A stretch of 64,000 bases of DNA from Luminiphilus syltensis NOR5-1B (GCF_000158175.1 NZ_DS999411.1:2737426-2801425); one strand, 5' to 3'; numbered from the stretch's first letter, positions 52,147 to 61,710 are shown. Numbers and translations: made by a program. Notes: generated by a model not told the origin, from the letters alone.

Positions 52147-53012
52147 CGGATGAACACGCCACAATTCGACGGCGCACAGAAATAATTATTTTCGGTACCG
52201 AGACCGGTCCAGGCCGAACCTTCGATGTACTGCTGATACTGGCCATCCTGATGAGCGTGGGTGCGGTGATGCTCGACTCAATGGCATCGATTCACCAGGT
52301 TCACGGGACACTATTGCGCAATCTGGAGCTGATTTTCACCCTGCTCTTCACGGTCGAATATGTCGTGCGAATATGGTGCGTACAGAACAGGCTTAGCTAT
52401 ATCTTCAGCTTCTGGGGCGTCATCGATTTTCTGTCGCTGCTACCGACGTATCTCGCCATTTTAATTCCAGAAACAGCGCCACTACTGATTATCCGTCTGC
52501 TGCGCGTGATGCGGACGTTTCGTGTGCTGCGGCTGTTTGAGCTGATGAACGAGTTCAATGACCTGGTTGGCGTCCTGCGCAGCACTTCGCGCTCCATTCT
52601 GGTTTTTTTCTCACTGGTCTTTGTCATCATTGTGGTTTTTGCCAGCGCCCTTTACGTTGTCGAAGGGCCCGAACATGGCTTTACCAGTATACCGCTGAGT
52701 ATTTATTGGGCAGTGGTCACCATTACCACGGTTGGCTACGGAGACATCACGCCGCAAACGCCACTGGGCAAAACCTTTGCCTCTATGGGAATGCTCATCG
52801 GTTATTCGATACTGGCGGTACCCACAGCCATCGTGACTACGAAACTCTGGGAGCGGATGAATCGGCGCAATTCGCAGTTCTTGCAGTGGAACTGCCCGGT
52901 GTGCGCAAAAACAGGACATGCCCTGGACGCCTGCTTCTGCAAGCACTGCGGTGCTGAACTCGATGTCCCCGCAGAAATACGCAGCGCTAATGGTTCCGAG
53001 GAATCCAAATAA
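52143..53012 (+). CDS. Voltage-gated potassium channel with C-terminal zinc ribbon
   Basis: The 289-residue protein has six helices. The S4 sensor has Arg118, 121, 124, 127 and 130 at every third position, and the selectivity filter TTVGYGD is at 195-201. A cytoplasmic tail carries CPVC (251-254) and CFCKHC (264-269), a likely zinc ribbon. Channels of this type conduct K+ in response to voltage. The ATG overlaps the tesA stop, and the stop overlaps the ygiQ start. The upstream part of the open frame (to 52098) lies in tesA. Physiological role unknown. Confidence 0.9.
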   Translation: MTDEHATIRRRTEIIIFGTETGPGRTFDVLLILAILMSVGAVMLDSMASIHQVHGTLLRNLELIFTLLFTVEYVVRIWCVQNRLSYIFSFWGVIDFLSLLPTYLAILIPETAPLLIIRLLRVMRTFRVLRLFELMNEFNDLVGVLRSTSRSILVFFSLVFVIIVVFASALYVVEGPEHGFTSIPLSIYWAVVTITTVGYGDITPQTPLGKTFASMGMLIGYSILAVPTAIVTTKLWERMNRRNSQFLQWNCPVCAKTGHALDACFCKHCGAELDVPAEIRSANGSEESK

Positions 53013-55174
53013 TGCCTACAACACCCCAACCCATCTTCGATTACCGGAAATACTGGGCTGAGTGTCTCGGTCCAGCCCCCGAACTACCTATGAGCCGCAG
53101 CGAAATGGACGCGCTGGGCTGGGATAGTTGCGACGTCATTATTGTTACCGGTGACTGCTACGTAGACCATCCCAGTTTTGGAATGGCGGTCATTGGCCGT
53201 GTGCTGGAGGCTCAGGGCTTCCGCGTCGGCATTATCAGCCAGCCCGACTGGACAGACACCCGGGATTTCCAGAGGCTGGGCGCGCCCAATCTCTACTTTG
53301 GCATCGCCGCCGGTAATATGGATTCGATGATTAATCACTATACAGCGGATCGAAAGCGACGTAACGATGATGCTTATACCGCGGGTGATACTGCAGGTAA
53401 GCGGCCCGACCGCGCAGTGACGGTTTACAGCCAGCGCGTCCGGGAAGCCTATCGAGATGTACCCATTATCATCGGCGGTATTGAAGCGAGCCTTCGACGT
53501 ATAGCGCACTACGACTATTGGAGCGAAAAAGTGCGACGCTCGGTATTGCTCGACAGCAAAGCCGACCTTCTGCTCTACGGTAATGCTGAACGTGCGATTG
53601 TCGACGTCACGCACCGACTCGCCGAAGGTGAATCAATCTCCAAGATCAGAGACCTCCGCGGAACCGCGTTCGTATCCCGGGGCCCAGAGCCCGGATTCAC
53701 CGAGATCGACTCCACCAGCGTGGACAACCCCGGCGCCGTCGATGCCCACCCCAACCCTTATCAGGGGATGGAGCCGGCAACCTGCGACAAAGCCGAATCT
53801 GCAGGCGAGGATGAAGTGGAGACAGTGCCGGTGCGGCTGGTAGTCACCAAGACTCCCGAGAACAGTGTTATCCGACTACCCAGCCACGAAGCCGTCGCCA
53901 CTGATCCAGTGCTGTACGCCCATGCGTCGAGAATCCTGCACAAAGAAACCAACCCCTATAATGCAATGCCGTTGATTCAGGCGCACGGCGACCGCGATGT
54001 CTGGCTCAATCCACCGCCGATACCGCTGGAAACCGACGAGCTTGACTGGGTGTTCGAGCTGCCCTACACACGATTGCCACACCACAGCTATGGCGATGCC
54101 AAAATTCCCGCTTTCGAGATGATTCAGCACTCGGTGAATATCATGCGGGGCTGCTTTGGTGGCTGTACGTTCTGCTCAATCACGGAACACGAGGGGCGCA
54201 TCATCCAGAATCGATCCCAGGACTCGATTATTCGCGAGGTAGAGAAGATTCGCGATACCAGCCCTGCGTTTACCGGCGTCATCTCGGACCTGGGCGGCCC
54301 CACCGCCAACATGTGGCGCCTTGCCTGCAAGAGCAAGGAAATTGAATCCAAATGTCGAAAGCTCAGCTGCGTCTTTCCAGGAATCTGCAAGAATCTCAAT
54401 ACCGATCAAACACCACTGATAGACCTCTATCGCTCGGCTCGGGCAGTGCCCGGTGTCAAGAAAGTGCTCATCGCTTCGGGCCTGCGTTACGACATCGCCG
54501 TGGAAACCCCCGAATACGTCAAAGAACTGGTCACCCATCATGTGGGTGGCTATCTGAAAATAGCCCCTGAACATACCGAGTCCGGACCGCTCGACAAAAT
54601 GATGAAACCGGGTATTGGAACCTACGACGCCTTCAAACGCATGTTTGAGGAATACTCGAAGCAGGCGGGCAAGAAACAGTACCTCATCCCCTACTTTATC
54701 GCGGCGCACCCCGGGACCACCGATAACGATATGATCAATCTGGCCCTATGGCTTAAACGCAATAAGTTCCGAGCGGATCAGGTACAGACTTTTTACCCAT
54801 CGCCGATGGCCACCGCGACCGCCATGTATCACTCCGGCAAAAACCCTTTGAAGCGGGTGACGCGCAGCAGCCCCTGGGTCCCGGCGATCAAAAAGCTTTC
54901 CCAGCGACGCCTTCACAAGGCGTTTCTGCGCTATCACGATCCCGAAAACTGGCCCTTGCTCCGGGAAAACTTGCGCAAACTGGGGCGCCGGGATCTGATC
55001 GGCAATGGCAAAATGCACCTGGTACCACCGCGCCAGCCCCCCAAACGCCACCGGCGAGTGCCCGACGACCACCAGACCTTCGCGACCCAACACCTTGGGC
55101 TACCGGGCGCAGCGAAAAAGGGAAAGTCCCGTCCCCAACGGTCCAATCGCAAGGGCAATCCGAAAAGTCGCTAA
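53012..55174 (+). CDS. ygiQ: YgiQ-family radical SAM protein
   Basis: The 720-residue protein has the YgiQ N-terminal domain ([19 protein letters not shown]) and a radical SAM core with the cluster cysteines Cys381, Cys385 and Cys388 in [10 protein letters not shown], plus [16 protein letters not shown]. The C-terminus is Arg/Lys-rich. Family members are conserved but their reaction is not established. It is coupled by TAATG to the channel gene and its end overlaps the broken oxyR by 4 bp. Confidence 0.92.
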   Translation: MPTTPQPIFDYRKYWAECLGPAPELPMSRSEMDALGWDSCDVIIVTGDCYVDHPSFGMAVIGRVLEAQGFRVGIISQPDWTDTRDFQRLGAPNLYFGIAAGNMDSMINHYTADRKRRNDDAYTAGDTAGKRPDRAVTVYSQRVREAYRDVPIIIGGIEASLRRIAHYDYWSEKVRRSVLLDSKADLLLYGNAERAIVDVTHRLAEGESISKIRDLRGTAFVSRGPEPGFTEIDSTSVDNPGAVDAHPNPYQGMEPATCDKAESAGEDEVETVPVRLVVTKTPENSVIRLPSHEAVATDPVLYAHASRILHKETNPYNAMPLIQAHGDRDVWLNPPPIPLETDELDWVFELPYTRLPHHSYGDAKIPAFEMIQHSVNIMRGCFGGCTFCSITEHEGRIIQNRSQDSIIREVEKIRDTSPAFTGVISDLGGPTANMWRLACKSKEIESKCRKLSCVFPGICKNLNTDQTPLIDLYRSARAVPGVKKVLIASGLRYDIAVETPEYVKELVTHHVGGYLKIAPEHTESGPLDKMMKPGIGTYDAFKRMFEEYSKQAGKKQYLIPYFIAAHPGTTDNDMINLALWLKRNKFRADQVQTFYPSPMATATAMYHSGKNPLKRVTRSSPWVPAIKKLSQRRLHKAFLRYHDPENWPLLRENLRKLGRRDLIGNGKMHLVPPRQPPKRHRRVPDDHQTFATQHLGLPGAAKKGKSRPQRSNRKGNPKSR

Positions 55175-56098
55175 TCAGACACGGGTTGCTTTGCCGCGCT
55201 GTCGTCGCCCTGGTGGCAGCGTTGAATAAAATCCCCAAGCAGCGAAAACTCCGCTCTGCGCGGCGTCTTCTTGCGCCACATAAGGCCTATCTCCCGACCC
55301 ACCGATGAATGGGCAAAAGGCGTCACTGCCAGGTCAGTACCACTGGTGATACCTGAATCGACTGCCATTTTCGGCAACAGGGTAATGCCAATATTGTTGG
55401 CCACCATTTGTACAATCGTGTTCAAACTGGTGGCCTGATAAGGCACCGACACCTGCGCGTCACGCAGCTCACAGGCCTCAAGGGCGTGTTCACGCAGGCA
55501 ATGACCATCCTCCAGCAACAGTAAGCTCTCGCCCTTTAGCTGCGTTGTGGTAACGGAATTCCGCCGGCTTAACGGGTGGTCGGATGGACTGGCAAGGAAA
55601 AAGGGATCGTCGAGCAAAGGCATGATATCGACCTGCTCCGCGGGGAACGGCAAGGCAAGTAACAAAACATCCAGTTCTCCGTTGTGCAGCGACTCCACTA
55701 GCGCTCCGCTGAGATCTTCACGAATGAATAAGTGAAATCGGGATGCGCCAAGCGCAGCCGGTGCAGCAGTCAGAAGCAAAACGGGGCAATGGTGGGTATT
55801 ACGCCGAGGCGCATTTTACCGCTGAAAGGCTCGGCCGCTGCGGCGCACATCGCGGCGAGGTCATCTACCTCCACCAAAATATCGTGAGCCCGCGATACGA
55901 CATCTTTACCCAGGGGAGTTAACAACACATGCGATTGTTGCGCTCCACCAGAGACGCGACAACGTCTCCTCCAACTCTGAATACGGCGCTCAGCGTACTC
56001 TGGCTGACATGACAGGATCGCGCTGCGTGGCCGAAATGCATGTGCTCAGCAATGGCACACAGATATTTGAGCTGCTTCAATGTTGGCTGTCTGGCCAT
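55171..56098 (-). pseudogene. oxyR: OxyR-like LysR regulator interrupted by several single-base losses
   Basis: From ATG 56096-56098 the helix-turn-helix reads MARQPTLKQLKYLCAIAE to QSTLSA (38 residues). The frame then slips five times by -1 near 55983, 55977, 55953, 55931 and 55778, while each piece still matches OxyR (ELEETLSR, LVERNNR, HVLLTPLGKDVVSRAHDIL, IPTIAP). The last 202-residue frame (to 55779) holds the effector domain with a cysteine pair nine residues apart in DGHCLREHALEAC, as in E. coli Cys199/Cys208. As written no full protein can be made. Recent decay or a sequencing/assembly fault are both possible. Confidence 0.82.
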
Positions 56099-56355
56099 CC
56101 GACCCTCCTCGAACCGCAGTCACAACCCTGGCAGCACGGCATTATGACGTGGAAACACACTCTGCGAGGACTACAGTGGCGGCCCTCTCAGGACGCCGAA
56201 GAGCGAAGTAATCGCCAATGCGGCATAAATAATTGCCACTTTTACTCCCTGTTCACTGCGGGCTTATCCGGACGAATGCTTTCTCATCGGGGCATAGATT
56301 ATGATTACCCAATTGTCGCACTTTTAGTGCCCTCACCCAAAGCCTGGAGAATGTT
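56099..56355. other. Divergent intergenic region oxyR pseudogene / HAD gene
   Basis: About 257 bp without a supported gene. Open frames here lack family resemblance. It should hold the promoters for the HAD gene and the broken oxyR. No terminator-like stem was seen. Confidence 0.4.
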
Positions 56356-57180
56356 GTGACCCTTGTGGTATTCGATCTTGACGGCACCTTGCTCAATGCC
56401 GAGTCGGCGGTGACACCCTTTACCGCGGAAACGCTTAGAAAGCTCACAGCCCACGGTATCGCCTATACCGTAGCGACAGGACGGACACTGCAAGCCGCAC
56501 AGGGGCCGATCGCTGAGCATGGATTCGTACTGCCACAGATACTTAAGAACGGTGCTGTCATCTGGCATCCGGGTGAGCTTGACTACAGCCATCGTTATTT
56601 ATTGACGCAGCAGGAGTTGTGGCACGTGCTCGCGGCTTTTACCTTGAGCGAGATTTCTCCGTTCGTCTTTACGCTCGAGAATAACGGTCGTCATGCGGTT
56701 TACCATTCACCGCTCCTGAATCAGGCCGAGCAAAAGCTCGCAAGCCTCTTCGAAGACGAGCGCAATCTACCGCTGCAGCCGCTCAGCGATATGCCCCTGG
56801 ATGCTCACGTCATCAACGTTAGTGCTCTGGGTGAGGCAACGTCGATTAGCGCGGTTATCGAGTCGCTGGAAAATGAGGAACACCTGGTGTCATACACCGG
56901 AAAGATTGTTGATAGCACCTCGATGCGATGGCTCGATATCCACCACAGCTTGGGGAGCAAGGGCAATGCGGTAACCACACTGCGTGAGGAACTGGGTTAC
57001 GATCGAATCGTGGTGTTCGGTGATGGTGAGAACGATTTGTCCATGTTTGACTGTGCTGACGAGAGCTATGCACCGAGCAATGCTGACGACGAAATAAAAG
57101 CGAAATCAACCACAGTCATCGGCCATCACAACGAGGATGGGATTGCACGGTTCCTTCGCGAACGCTTTGATCTTGATTAG
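56356..57180 (+). CDS. Cof-type HAD hydrolase
   Basis: The 274-residue protein has the HAD motifs: Asp7 and Asp9 in FDLDGTLL, TATGRT-like VATGRT (about 40-45), Lys in SKGNAV, and GDGENDLSMF. The large C2-type cap is typical of Cof/YbhA-like sugar-phosphate or PLP phosphatases. The start is GTG at 56356 with GGAGAA upstream. It stands alone between two intergenic gaps. The substrate is not predictable. Confidence 0.87.
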   Translation: MTLVVFDLDGTLLNAESAVTPFTAETLRKLTAHGIAYTVATGRTLQAAQGPIAEHGFVLPQILKNGAVIWHPGELDYSHRYLLTQQELWHVLAAFTLSEISPFVFTLENNGRHAVYHSPLLNQAEQKLASLFEDERNLPLQPLSDMPLDAHVINVSALGEATSISAVIESLENEEHLVSYTGKIVDSTSMRWLDIHHSLGSKGNAVTTLREELGYDRIVVFGDGENDLSMFDCADESYAPSNADDEIKAKSTTVIGHHNEDGIARFLRERFDLD

Positions 57181-57448
57181 CCTCACTATCGTCATCAGTG
57201 GGATGGCGCGCGCAACCCCATACCGCACCTTCCGGGGAGTTTAGCCCCGCATCAAGAGGGCTGGCAGTCTCTTTCAATAATCACCCAAACCCTATTCAGA
57301 CACGGCGTCAGGACCGTAAACCACTGGCTCCGGCCGCACTGACCCGGCATTAATTCGTGTCAAATTCACCCTGCAACCCATCGCATTACGATAAACAGCG
57401 AAGTTTTATCTGCTAGTCTTCGCCTAATAGCTCCTTTCGGATTTTCCC
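57181..57448. other. Intergenic region upstream of the acyltransferase
   Basis: No gene seen over 268 bp. A small perfect stem CGGGG (57233-57237) with CCCCG (57245-57249) has no T-tract. The promoter of the acyltransferase-hydrolase pair presumably lies toward the right end. Confidence 0.35.
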
Positions 57449-58318
57449 ATGGCCGACGCCACCAGCGCCGACAACGAGATTGATATTGAACGTCACATCG
57501 AACAGGTGTTGGCGGTACACCGACCGGTAGGCCCCGCGCTATCGGCGGCGGCGGCGTTCATGAAGCGATGGTTCAAGCCCACCTTCACAGGCCTTGAGCG
57601 GCTTCCCTCGGGGCCCGCGCTTTTTGTCGGCAACCATGCCCTTCTGGCCATCGATGGCGCCATCTTTGCCAATTTGATGAATTACGACTACGGGCGTTTT
57701 TTACGCGGCATTGGTGATAGAACCCTTTTTGCCAATGAGCGCTACGCGAAGTTCGCAATAGCTCAGGGTGCAGCTGTTGGACAGCGCCCAGTGGTCGAGG
57801 CCTTGATGGCGGCAGGTCAGGACTTATTGATCTTCCCAGGTGGCGCCCACGAGGCGGTCAAGCGCCCCGAGCAGCGTTATGACCTTCTTTGGAGAGAGCG
57901 GTTCGGGTTTGTTCGGATTGCGGCTTTCATGGGGTTCACCATCATGCCCTTCGCCGCCGTGGGACCCGATGAGTACTTCGAGCACCACATAGAAGGCGAT
58001 GAACTGCTGGATTTGCAACTGGTGCGCTGGTTGATGTCCGCCGGTGTCGTCCCCGACGACTTTCGACGTGATCTGTTGCCACCCATACCCTCGGGGGTTT
58101 TTGGGAGCCCAATGCCGAAACCGAAAACCACCTTTTTTGGTTTCGGTCGCCCGATCGACCTATCAGCCTTCGCGGGGAAAGAATTGACCGATCGTCAACA
58201 ACATCGCATCCGTGATCGAGTGGCGGGAGAAATCGAGGAGCAGGTTTTCGCTATGCTCAAGCTTCGCGAGCAACGGCGTCACCACGACGGCTTACTGCGT
58301 CGCATCCTGTCGCTATGA
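57449..58318 (+). CDS. Membrane-associated acyltransferase, TMEM68/DGAT-like
   Basis: The 289-residue protein has the lysophospholipid-acyltransferase-like motif GNHALLAIDG with His63 and Asp69, and FPGGAHEA at 129-136, a motif shared with the MGAT/TMEM68 branch (PGGxxEA). Such enzymes transfer acyl groups to glycerolipids or alcohols. The H-to-D spacing is five residues instead of the classical four. The stop overlaps the next gene start (ATGA), coupling it to a hydrolase. Exact substrate unknown. Confidence 0.75.
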   Translation: MADATSADNEIDIERHIEQVLAVHRPVGPALSAAAAFMKRWFKPTFTGLERLPSGPALFVGNHALLAIDGAIFANLMNYDYGRFLRGIGDRTLFANERYAKFAIAQGAAVGQRPVVEALMAAGQDLLIFPGGAHEAVKRPEQRYDLLWRERFGFVRIAAFMGFTIMPFAAVGPDEYFEHHIEGDELLDLQLVRWLMSAGVVPDDFRRDLLPPIPSGVFGSPMPKPKTTFFGFGRPIDLSAFAGKELTDRQQHRIRDRVAGEIEEQVFAMLKLREQRRHHDGLLRRILSL

Positions 58319-59283
58319 ACTGGCGGTACGTCGCTATCACTGCTGTGGCGGCGCTCACCGCCTATATCGCCGCCTCTCTTTTTCTTTTCCCGCGCATGGC
58401 GCTGCGCCCCGATGCCAAGGCTCTGGTAGACAGCCCCGCAGATGTTGGACTGGACTTTACATCGGTAACCATCCCCGGCGCAGAGGCTGACCTCGCAGCG
58501 TGGTGGATGCCCGCAACACAGCCAAGGGCGCAATTGGTATTTGCCCATGGCATCGGATCGAACCGCTCCTCGGAGTTTTTTAACAGTCTGGGGCTTTATC
58601 GAGCACTGGTTGATCGAAATGTATCCGTGCTGAGTATCGACCTGCGAAATCACGGCCAATCCATGGTAACCGACGGCTGGGTCCAAATGGGCCGCACGGA
58701 ATGGAAGGACCTCGTTGCCGCGGTCGACTGGCTGGAGACAACAGGAGGCGGCACCACACCAACCCTGCTCATGGGAATATCCATGGGGGGGGCTACAGTA
58801 ATACATGCCGCTACGGAAGACGTCGCCGCAGATGCATTGCTGCTGGTTGACCCGGCGCTCGACAACATGGATGCCCTCGCCAGCGGCGGCTGGGTCAACT
58901 TTGGCCTCCCGCGATCCGTCTTCTATCCCTACGCCTGGGCGTCGGTGCAGTTTTACGGCGTCCCGGACGCGACCGATAATGCTCAGTCCCGCGGCCGGCT
59001 GGTGCGCCAACCCACACTGCTTGTCCAGGATCCCGCGGACCCCATTACGCGAGCGGCTTTTGCACAGGAGCTCGCCGAAGCGAATCCCGCGATCACACTG
59101 GCGCTGGCGCCCTCAGTTTCTCCAGAGGCGCCCTGTGTCAATTTTAAGGGGCGCTGGGGAACCCACGTGGCCGCGTTTCATTGCCATCCGGAATGGTTTC
59201 TCAACACCGTTGAGCGGTTTTTAAGGCCGTTGGTTACCGCCGATAAGGTAATGCAAAGAGGTACTGTTCAAGGTGCGAAATGA
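58315..59283 (+). CDS. Membrane-anchored alpha/beta-hydrolase
   Basis: The 322-residue protein has an N-terminal membrane anchor (about 5-25), FAHGIGSN (oxyanion), nucleophile Ser156 in GISMGGA, a likely acid Asp in LLVQDPADPI, and a histidine in GRWGTHVAAFH. It resembles YqkD/BAAT-type serine hydrolases with a likely periplasm-facing domain. It is translationally coupled to the acyltransferase, suggesting the two act on the same lipid class (inference). Confidence 0.8.
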   Translation: MNWRYVAITAVAALTAYIAASLFLFPRMALRPDAKALVDSPADVGLDFTSVTIPGAEADLAAWWMPATQPRAQLVFAHGIGSNRSSEFFNSLGLYRALVDRNVSVLSIDLRNHGQSMVTDGWVQMGRTEWKDLVAAVDWLETTGGGTTPTLLMGISMGGATVIHAATEDVAADALLLVDPALDNMDALASGGWVNFGLPRSVFYPYAWASVQFYGVPDATDNAQSRGRLVRQPTLLVQDPADPITRAAFAQELAEANPAITLALAPSVSPEAPCVNFKGRWGTHVAAFHCHPEWFLNTVERFLRPLVTADKVMQRGTVQGAK

Positions 59284-59345
59284 CTGTTATCTTTTGCACG
59301 CAGGTTTTTTCTGACTCATCCGAAAACTGACCAAGAGGTTCAACC

Positions 59346-59723
59346 ATGAATAAATTAGCAATCGCGACCGCGTTCGCAGGCGTTTTCCTGCTCTCGGCTT
59401 GCAGCGAAGAGCAACAGGACGCGGCAAAAGAAAAAATGGACGCCGCGGCTGAGTCCGCAGGCGAGGCCATGGATAGTGCCGGCGATGCTATGCATAGCGC
59501 CGCCGATGCGACCAAGCAGGCAATGAACGATGCGGGCGAAGCCGCAGGCGACGCCATGGATAGTGCGTCCGCTGCCGCAGACGAGGCTATGGAGAAAGCC
59601 GGTGACATGATGGACGAAGCCGGTGATGCGGCGGGTGACATGATGGATGACGCCGAGGGCATGATGGATGATGCCGCCGACGACGCCGCTGATGCCATGG
59701 ATAGCGCGACCAAGGACGCCTAA
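59346..59723 (+). CDS. Small repeat-rich lipoprotein (Ala/Asp/Met)
   Basis: The 125-residue protein has a lipoprotein signal ending LLSACS (lipidated Cys19). The rest is almost entirely Ala, Asp, Met, Glu, Gly and Ser in repeated words such as AGDAMDSA, GDMMDDA and ADAMDSA, roughly 11-residue periods. The charge is strongly acidic and the pattern fits amphipathic helices like LEA-type proteins. Function unknown. It has its own terminator. The complementary strand is also open, which is a by-product of the repeat composition. Confidence 0.8.
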   Translation: MNKLAIATAFAGVFLLSACSEEQQDAAKEKMDAAAESAGEAMDSAGDAMHSAADATKQAMNDAGEAAGDAMDSASAAADEAMEKAGDMMDEAGDAAGDMMDDAEGMMDDAADDAADAMDSATKDA

Positions 59724-59741
59724 GTTCAGCGCTCAACGAGG

Positions 59742-59775
59742 AGCCATCCGCTGTAATCCAGCGGGTGGCTTTTTT
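59742..59775 (+). terminator. Rho-independent terminator of the repeat-rich lipoprotein gene
   Basis: AGCCATCCGCT (59742-59752) pairs with AGCGGGTGGCT (59760-59770) with one G-T pair and a 7-nt loop, followed by a run of T to 59775. Confidence 0.88.
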
Positions 59776-59814
59776 CGTAGAGAAAGAGGAATTCCTTAAC
59801 CGCGAGATCCCGCC

Positions 59815-60351
59815 ATGAACAACCCCTTAAAAATCACAGCATTAAGCCTGCTTTGCTTACTTCCCGGTGTCTCCCTCGCCTGTCCTGACTACCTGGACAC
59901 CACCATGCGCAAATTAGCGTCAAAAGATGCCATCAACTTCTGCGAGGCCTATGGCGGCAAGCCGATGTTGATCGTCAATACGGCCAGCAATTGTGGTTAC
60001 ACACCGCAGTTCGAGGGTTTGGAGCAGTTGCATCGGGACTACAAGGACCAGGGCCTGGTCGTTGTTGGTTTCTCCAGTGATGATTTCTTTCAGGAAGAAA
60101 ATGATGAAGCCGATGCCGCGGAAGTCTGCTTCGAAAAATACGACGTGAGCTTCCCGGTCATGGCGACCAGCGCCGTGCGCGGCAGCGATGCCAACCCGGT
60201 ATTCCGAGCACTCGGTGAAGCCAGTGGCTATCCGTCCTGGAACTTCAACAAATACCTTGTTGATGCGGAAGGTAATGTCATCGAGCACTTTGGCAGCAAC
60301 GTAGGCCCCGAGAGCAGTAAACTGCGCACGGCGGTCGACAAGGTGCTTTGA
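59815..60351 (+). CDS. Exported glutathione-peroxidase-family protein
   Basis: The 178-residue protein has a signal peptide (about 1-22, ending LACP) followed by the peroxidase signature NTASNCGYTPQFEGLEQL with the peroxidatic Cys60 and the later SWNFNKYLVD. Unlike most bacterial BtuE/GPx proteins it appears exported. Two or three extra cysteines near the N-terminus (23, 43) could form disulfides. It would reduce peroxides in the periplasm using a thiol donor. The stop overlaps the start of the HNH-like gene. Confidence 0.87.
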   Translation: MNNPLKITALSLLCLLPGVSLACPDYLDTTMRKLASKDAINFCEAYGGKPMLIVNTASNCGYTPQFEGLEQLHRDYKDQGLVVVGFSSDDFFQEENDEADAAEVCFEKYDVSFPVMATSAVRGSDANPVFRALGEASGYPSWNFNKYLVDAEGNVIEHFGSNVGPESSKLRTAVDKVL

Positions 60352-60629
60352 AGGTTGGCCCCTGTGTCTGTTGTGAGCGGGTGGTCCCGCTCACCTTTCA
60401 CCACTTAATTCCCAAAAAGGTTCACAGGCGCCAATATTTTCGTCGACATTTTCGCAGGCAGGAACTTCAAATCGGCATCGATATTTGTCGACAGTGCCAT
60501 CGAGGTATTCATCAGCGCTACGATGAGCTGACCCTCGCGCGAGACTATCGCAGTCTTGATGCCCTACTTCTGGACCCTGCGTTGAAACGTCATTTTGACT
60601 GGGTGGCACGTCAACGAGAGCGGATTTGA
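60348..60629 (+). CDS. Small HNH-like zinc protein
   Basis: The 93-residue Arg/His-rich protein has a Cys pair near the N-terminus (GPCVCCE), LTFHHLIPKKVH, and CRQCHRGIHQ at about 47-56, the pattern of HNH endonuclease-like domains. The only plausible start is TTG at 60348, preceded by AAGG, overlapping the GPx stop as TTGA. It may be a DNA-acting enzyme or a zinc-binding relic; the H-N-H catalytic triad is not fully clear. Its stop abuts the convergent uridine-kinase-like gene. Confidence 0.7.
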   Translation: MKVGPCVCCERVVPLTFHHLIPKKVHRRQYFRRHFRRQELQIGIDICRQCHRGIHQRYDELTLARDYRSLDALLLDPALKRHFDWVARQRERI

Positions 60630-61280
60630 TTAGACTAAAAGGTCCGGCCTTAGGTGATCAAGCAACGACGTCATCATTTTGTTCAGGTCATCGCGCCCGT
60701 CAACGACCACATCCGCCGCCGAACGCGCCGGATCACCGAAGGTTTTGAACATCGGTACCGCCCGGTCAAACCAAAACTCCCGCACCGAGGCGGCCGATCT
60801 GTTGCGCTGCTCCACATCACGGTCGATTCGACGCTGTAGGCAGAGCTCCAGAGGTGTATCGACAAAGACCAGAGTATCGATGAGCGCCAGGAGCGGCTCG
60901 TGAGCCGCCAAAAGAATCCCCTCGATCACCAGGAGCGGGGCCGGGCTAATGAGTTCTGTCCGATCCGTTCGACTGTGCACAGTAAAATCGTAAATTGGCT
61001 GCTCTATTAATTGGCCCCTTGACAACATCCGAACGTGGTCAGTGAACAAGTCCATATCCAGCGCCGACGGGTGATCAAAATTGAGCCGATCGCGCTCAGC
61101 GAAGCTAAGATGACTCAGGTCTTTGTAATAGTTATCGAGGGTCAAGAGCGTGGCGTCAGGTAAAGCTTTTGAAACCTGGCATCGAGATGCCAGCGATTGC
61201 GCCAGAGTCGATTTACCACTGCCGGAGGCGCCGACAACCGCTAGGGTATGTACTGCACTATTGAGTTTTGCGTTACTCAT
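60630..61280 (-). CDS. Uridine-kinase-like P-loop kinase
   Basis: The 216-residue protein has Walker A GASGSGKST at 17-25, the nucleoside kinase LDNYYKDLSHL and NFDHPSALDMDL segments, and VIEGILL, as in uridine/cytidine kinases (Udk) and related kinases. It would phosphorylate uridine or cytidine for salvage. The start is ATG 61278-61280 (8 bp overlap with the channel gene) or possibly a GTG at 61301. Distinguishing Udk from a related kinase needs comparison. Confidence 0.8.
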   Translation of the reverse strand: MSNAKLNSAVHTLAVVGASGSGKSTLAQSLASRCQVSKALPDATLLTLDNYYKDLSHLSFAERDRLNFDHPSALDMDLFTDHVRMLSRGQLIEQPIYDFTVHSRTDRTELISPAPLLVIEGILLAAHEPLLALIDTLVFVDTPLELCLQRRIDRDVEQRNRSAASVREFWFDRAVPMFKTFGDPARSAADVVVDGRDDLNKMMTSLLDHLRPDLLV

Positions 61281-61710
61281 GGTGCCGTGCAGAAAGCGCA
61301 CGGCGAATGGCGTCCTGGAAGACGCTCATCAACACCGCAGTAGAAACACCAATCATCAGGACGCCATTGACGGCCTCAAGTGCGCCGAGGATTCGATAAG
61401 AAACACTAAGCACGATATCGCCGTAACCGAGGGTCGAAAAACTCACCGCCGAAAAATAAAACGCATCGGCGAAATAGTCGAACTCACCAATCCAGATATA
61501 CAGCTGCGCCCATGCAGCAATCTGCGCGCTAGTACCGAGGACAAGAATCCACATCACACCGTTAACGACACGAATACTGGAAAAAATGGAAGGCGAATCG
61601 ATAATCGACGCTCTACTCCGGTAGATGCGCAATGTAAGCAACAACAATACCGACTGCAGTAGCAAGCAGGTCGTCATCATGACCATGCCAATCAGAATAT
61701 TTATCAACAC
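61273..61710 (-). CDS. Two-helix potassium channel
   Basis: The 145-residue protein has hydrophobic helices at about 10-28, 52-70 and 108-128 and a selectivity filter TLGYGD at 93-98 within the pore loop AVSFSTLGYGDIVLS. It has no sensor or regulatory domain. The GTG start overlaps the DUF2955 stop by 7 bp. It is in a four-gene minus-strand run with a membrane exporter and a kinase, an unusual context for a channel. Confidence 0.82.
   Translation of the reverse strand: MLINILIGMVMMTTCLLLQSVLLLLTLRIYRSRASIIDSPSIFSSIRVVNGVMWILVLGTSAQIAAWAQLYIWIGEFDYFADAFYFSAVSFSTLGYGDIVLSVSYRILGALEAVNGVLMIGVSTAVLMSVFQDAIRRALSARHHE

Noticed and set aside
56009..56359. Plus-strand 116-codon frame opposite the start of the broken oxyR
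   Set aside because: It overlaps the helix-turn-helix region of oxyR and the leader of the HAD gene and matches no family.
59234..59713. Long minus-strand Ser/Ala-rich frame opposite the repeat-rich lipoprotein
   Set aside because: It mirrors the GC-rich repeat codons of the lipoprotein gene, which has a signal peptide, lipobox and terminator in its own direction.
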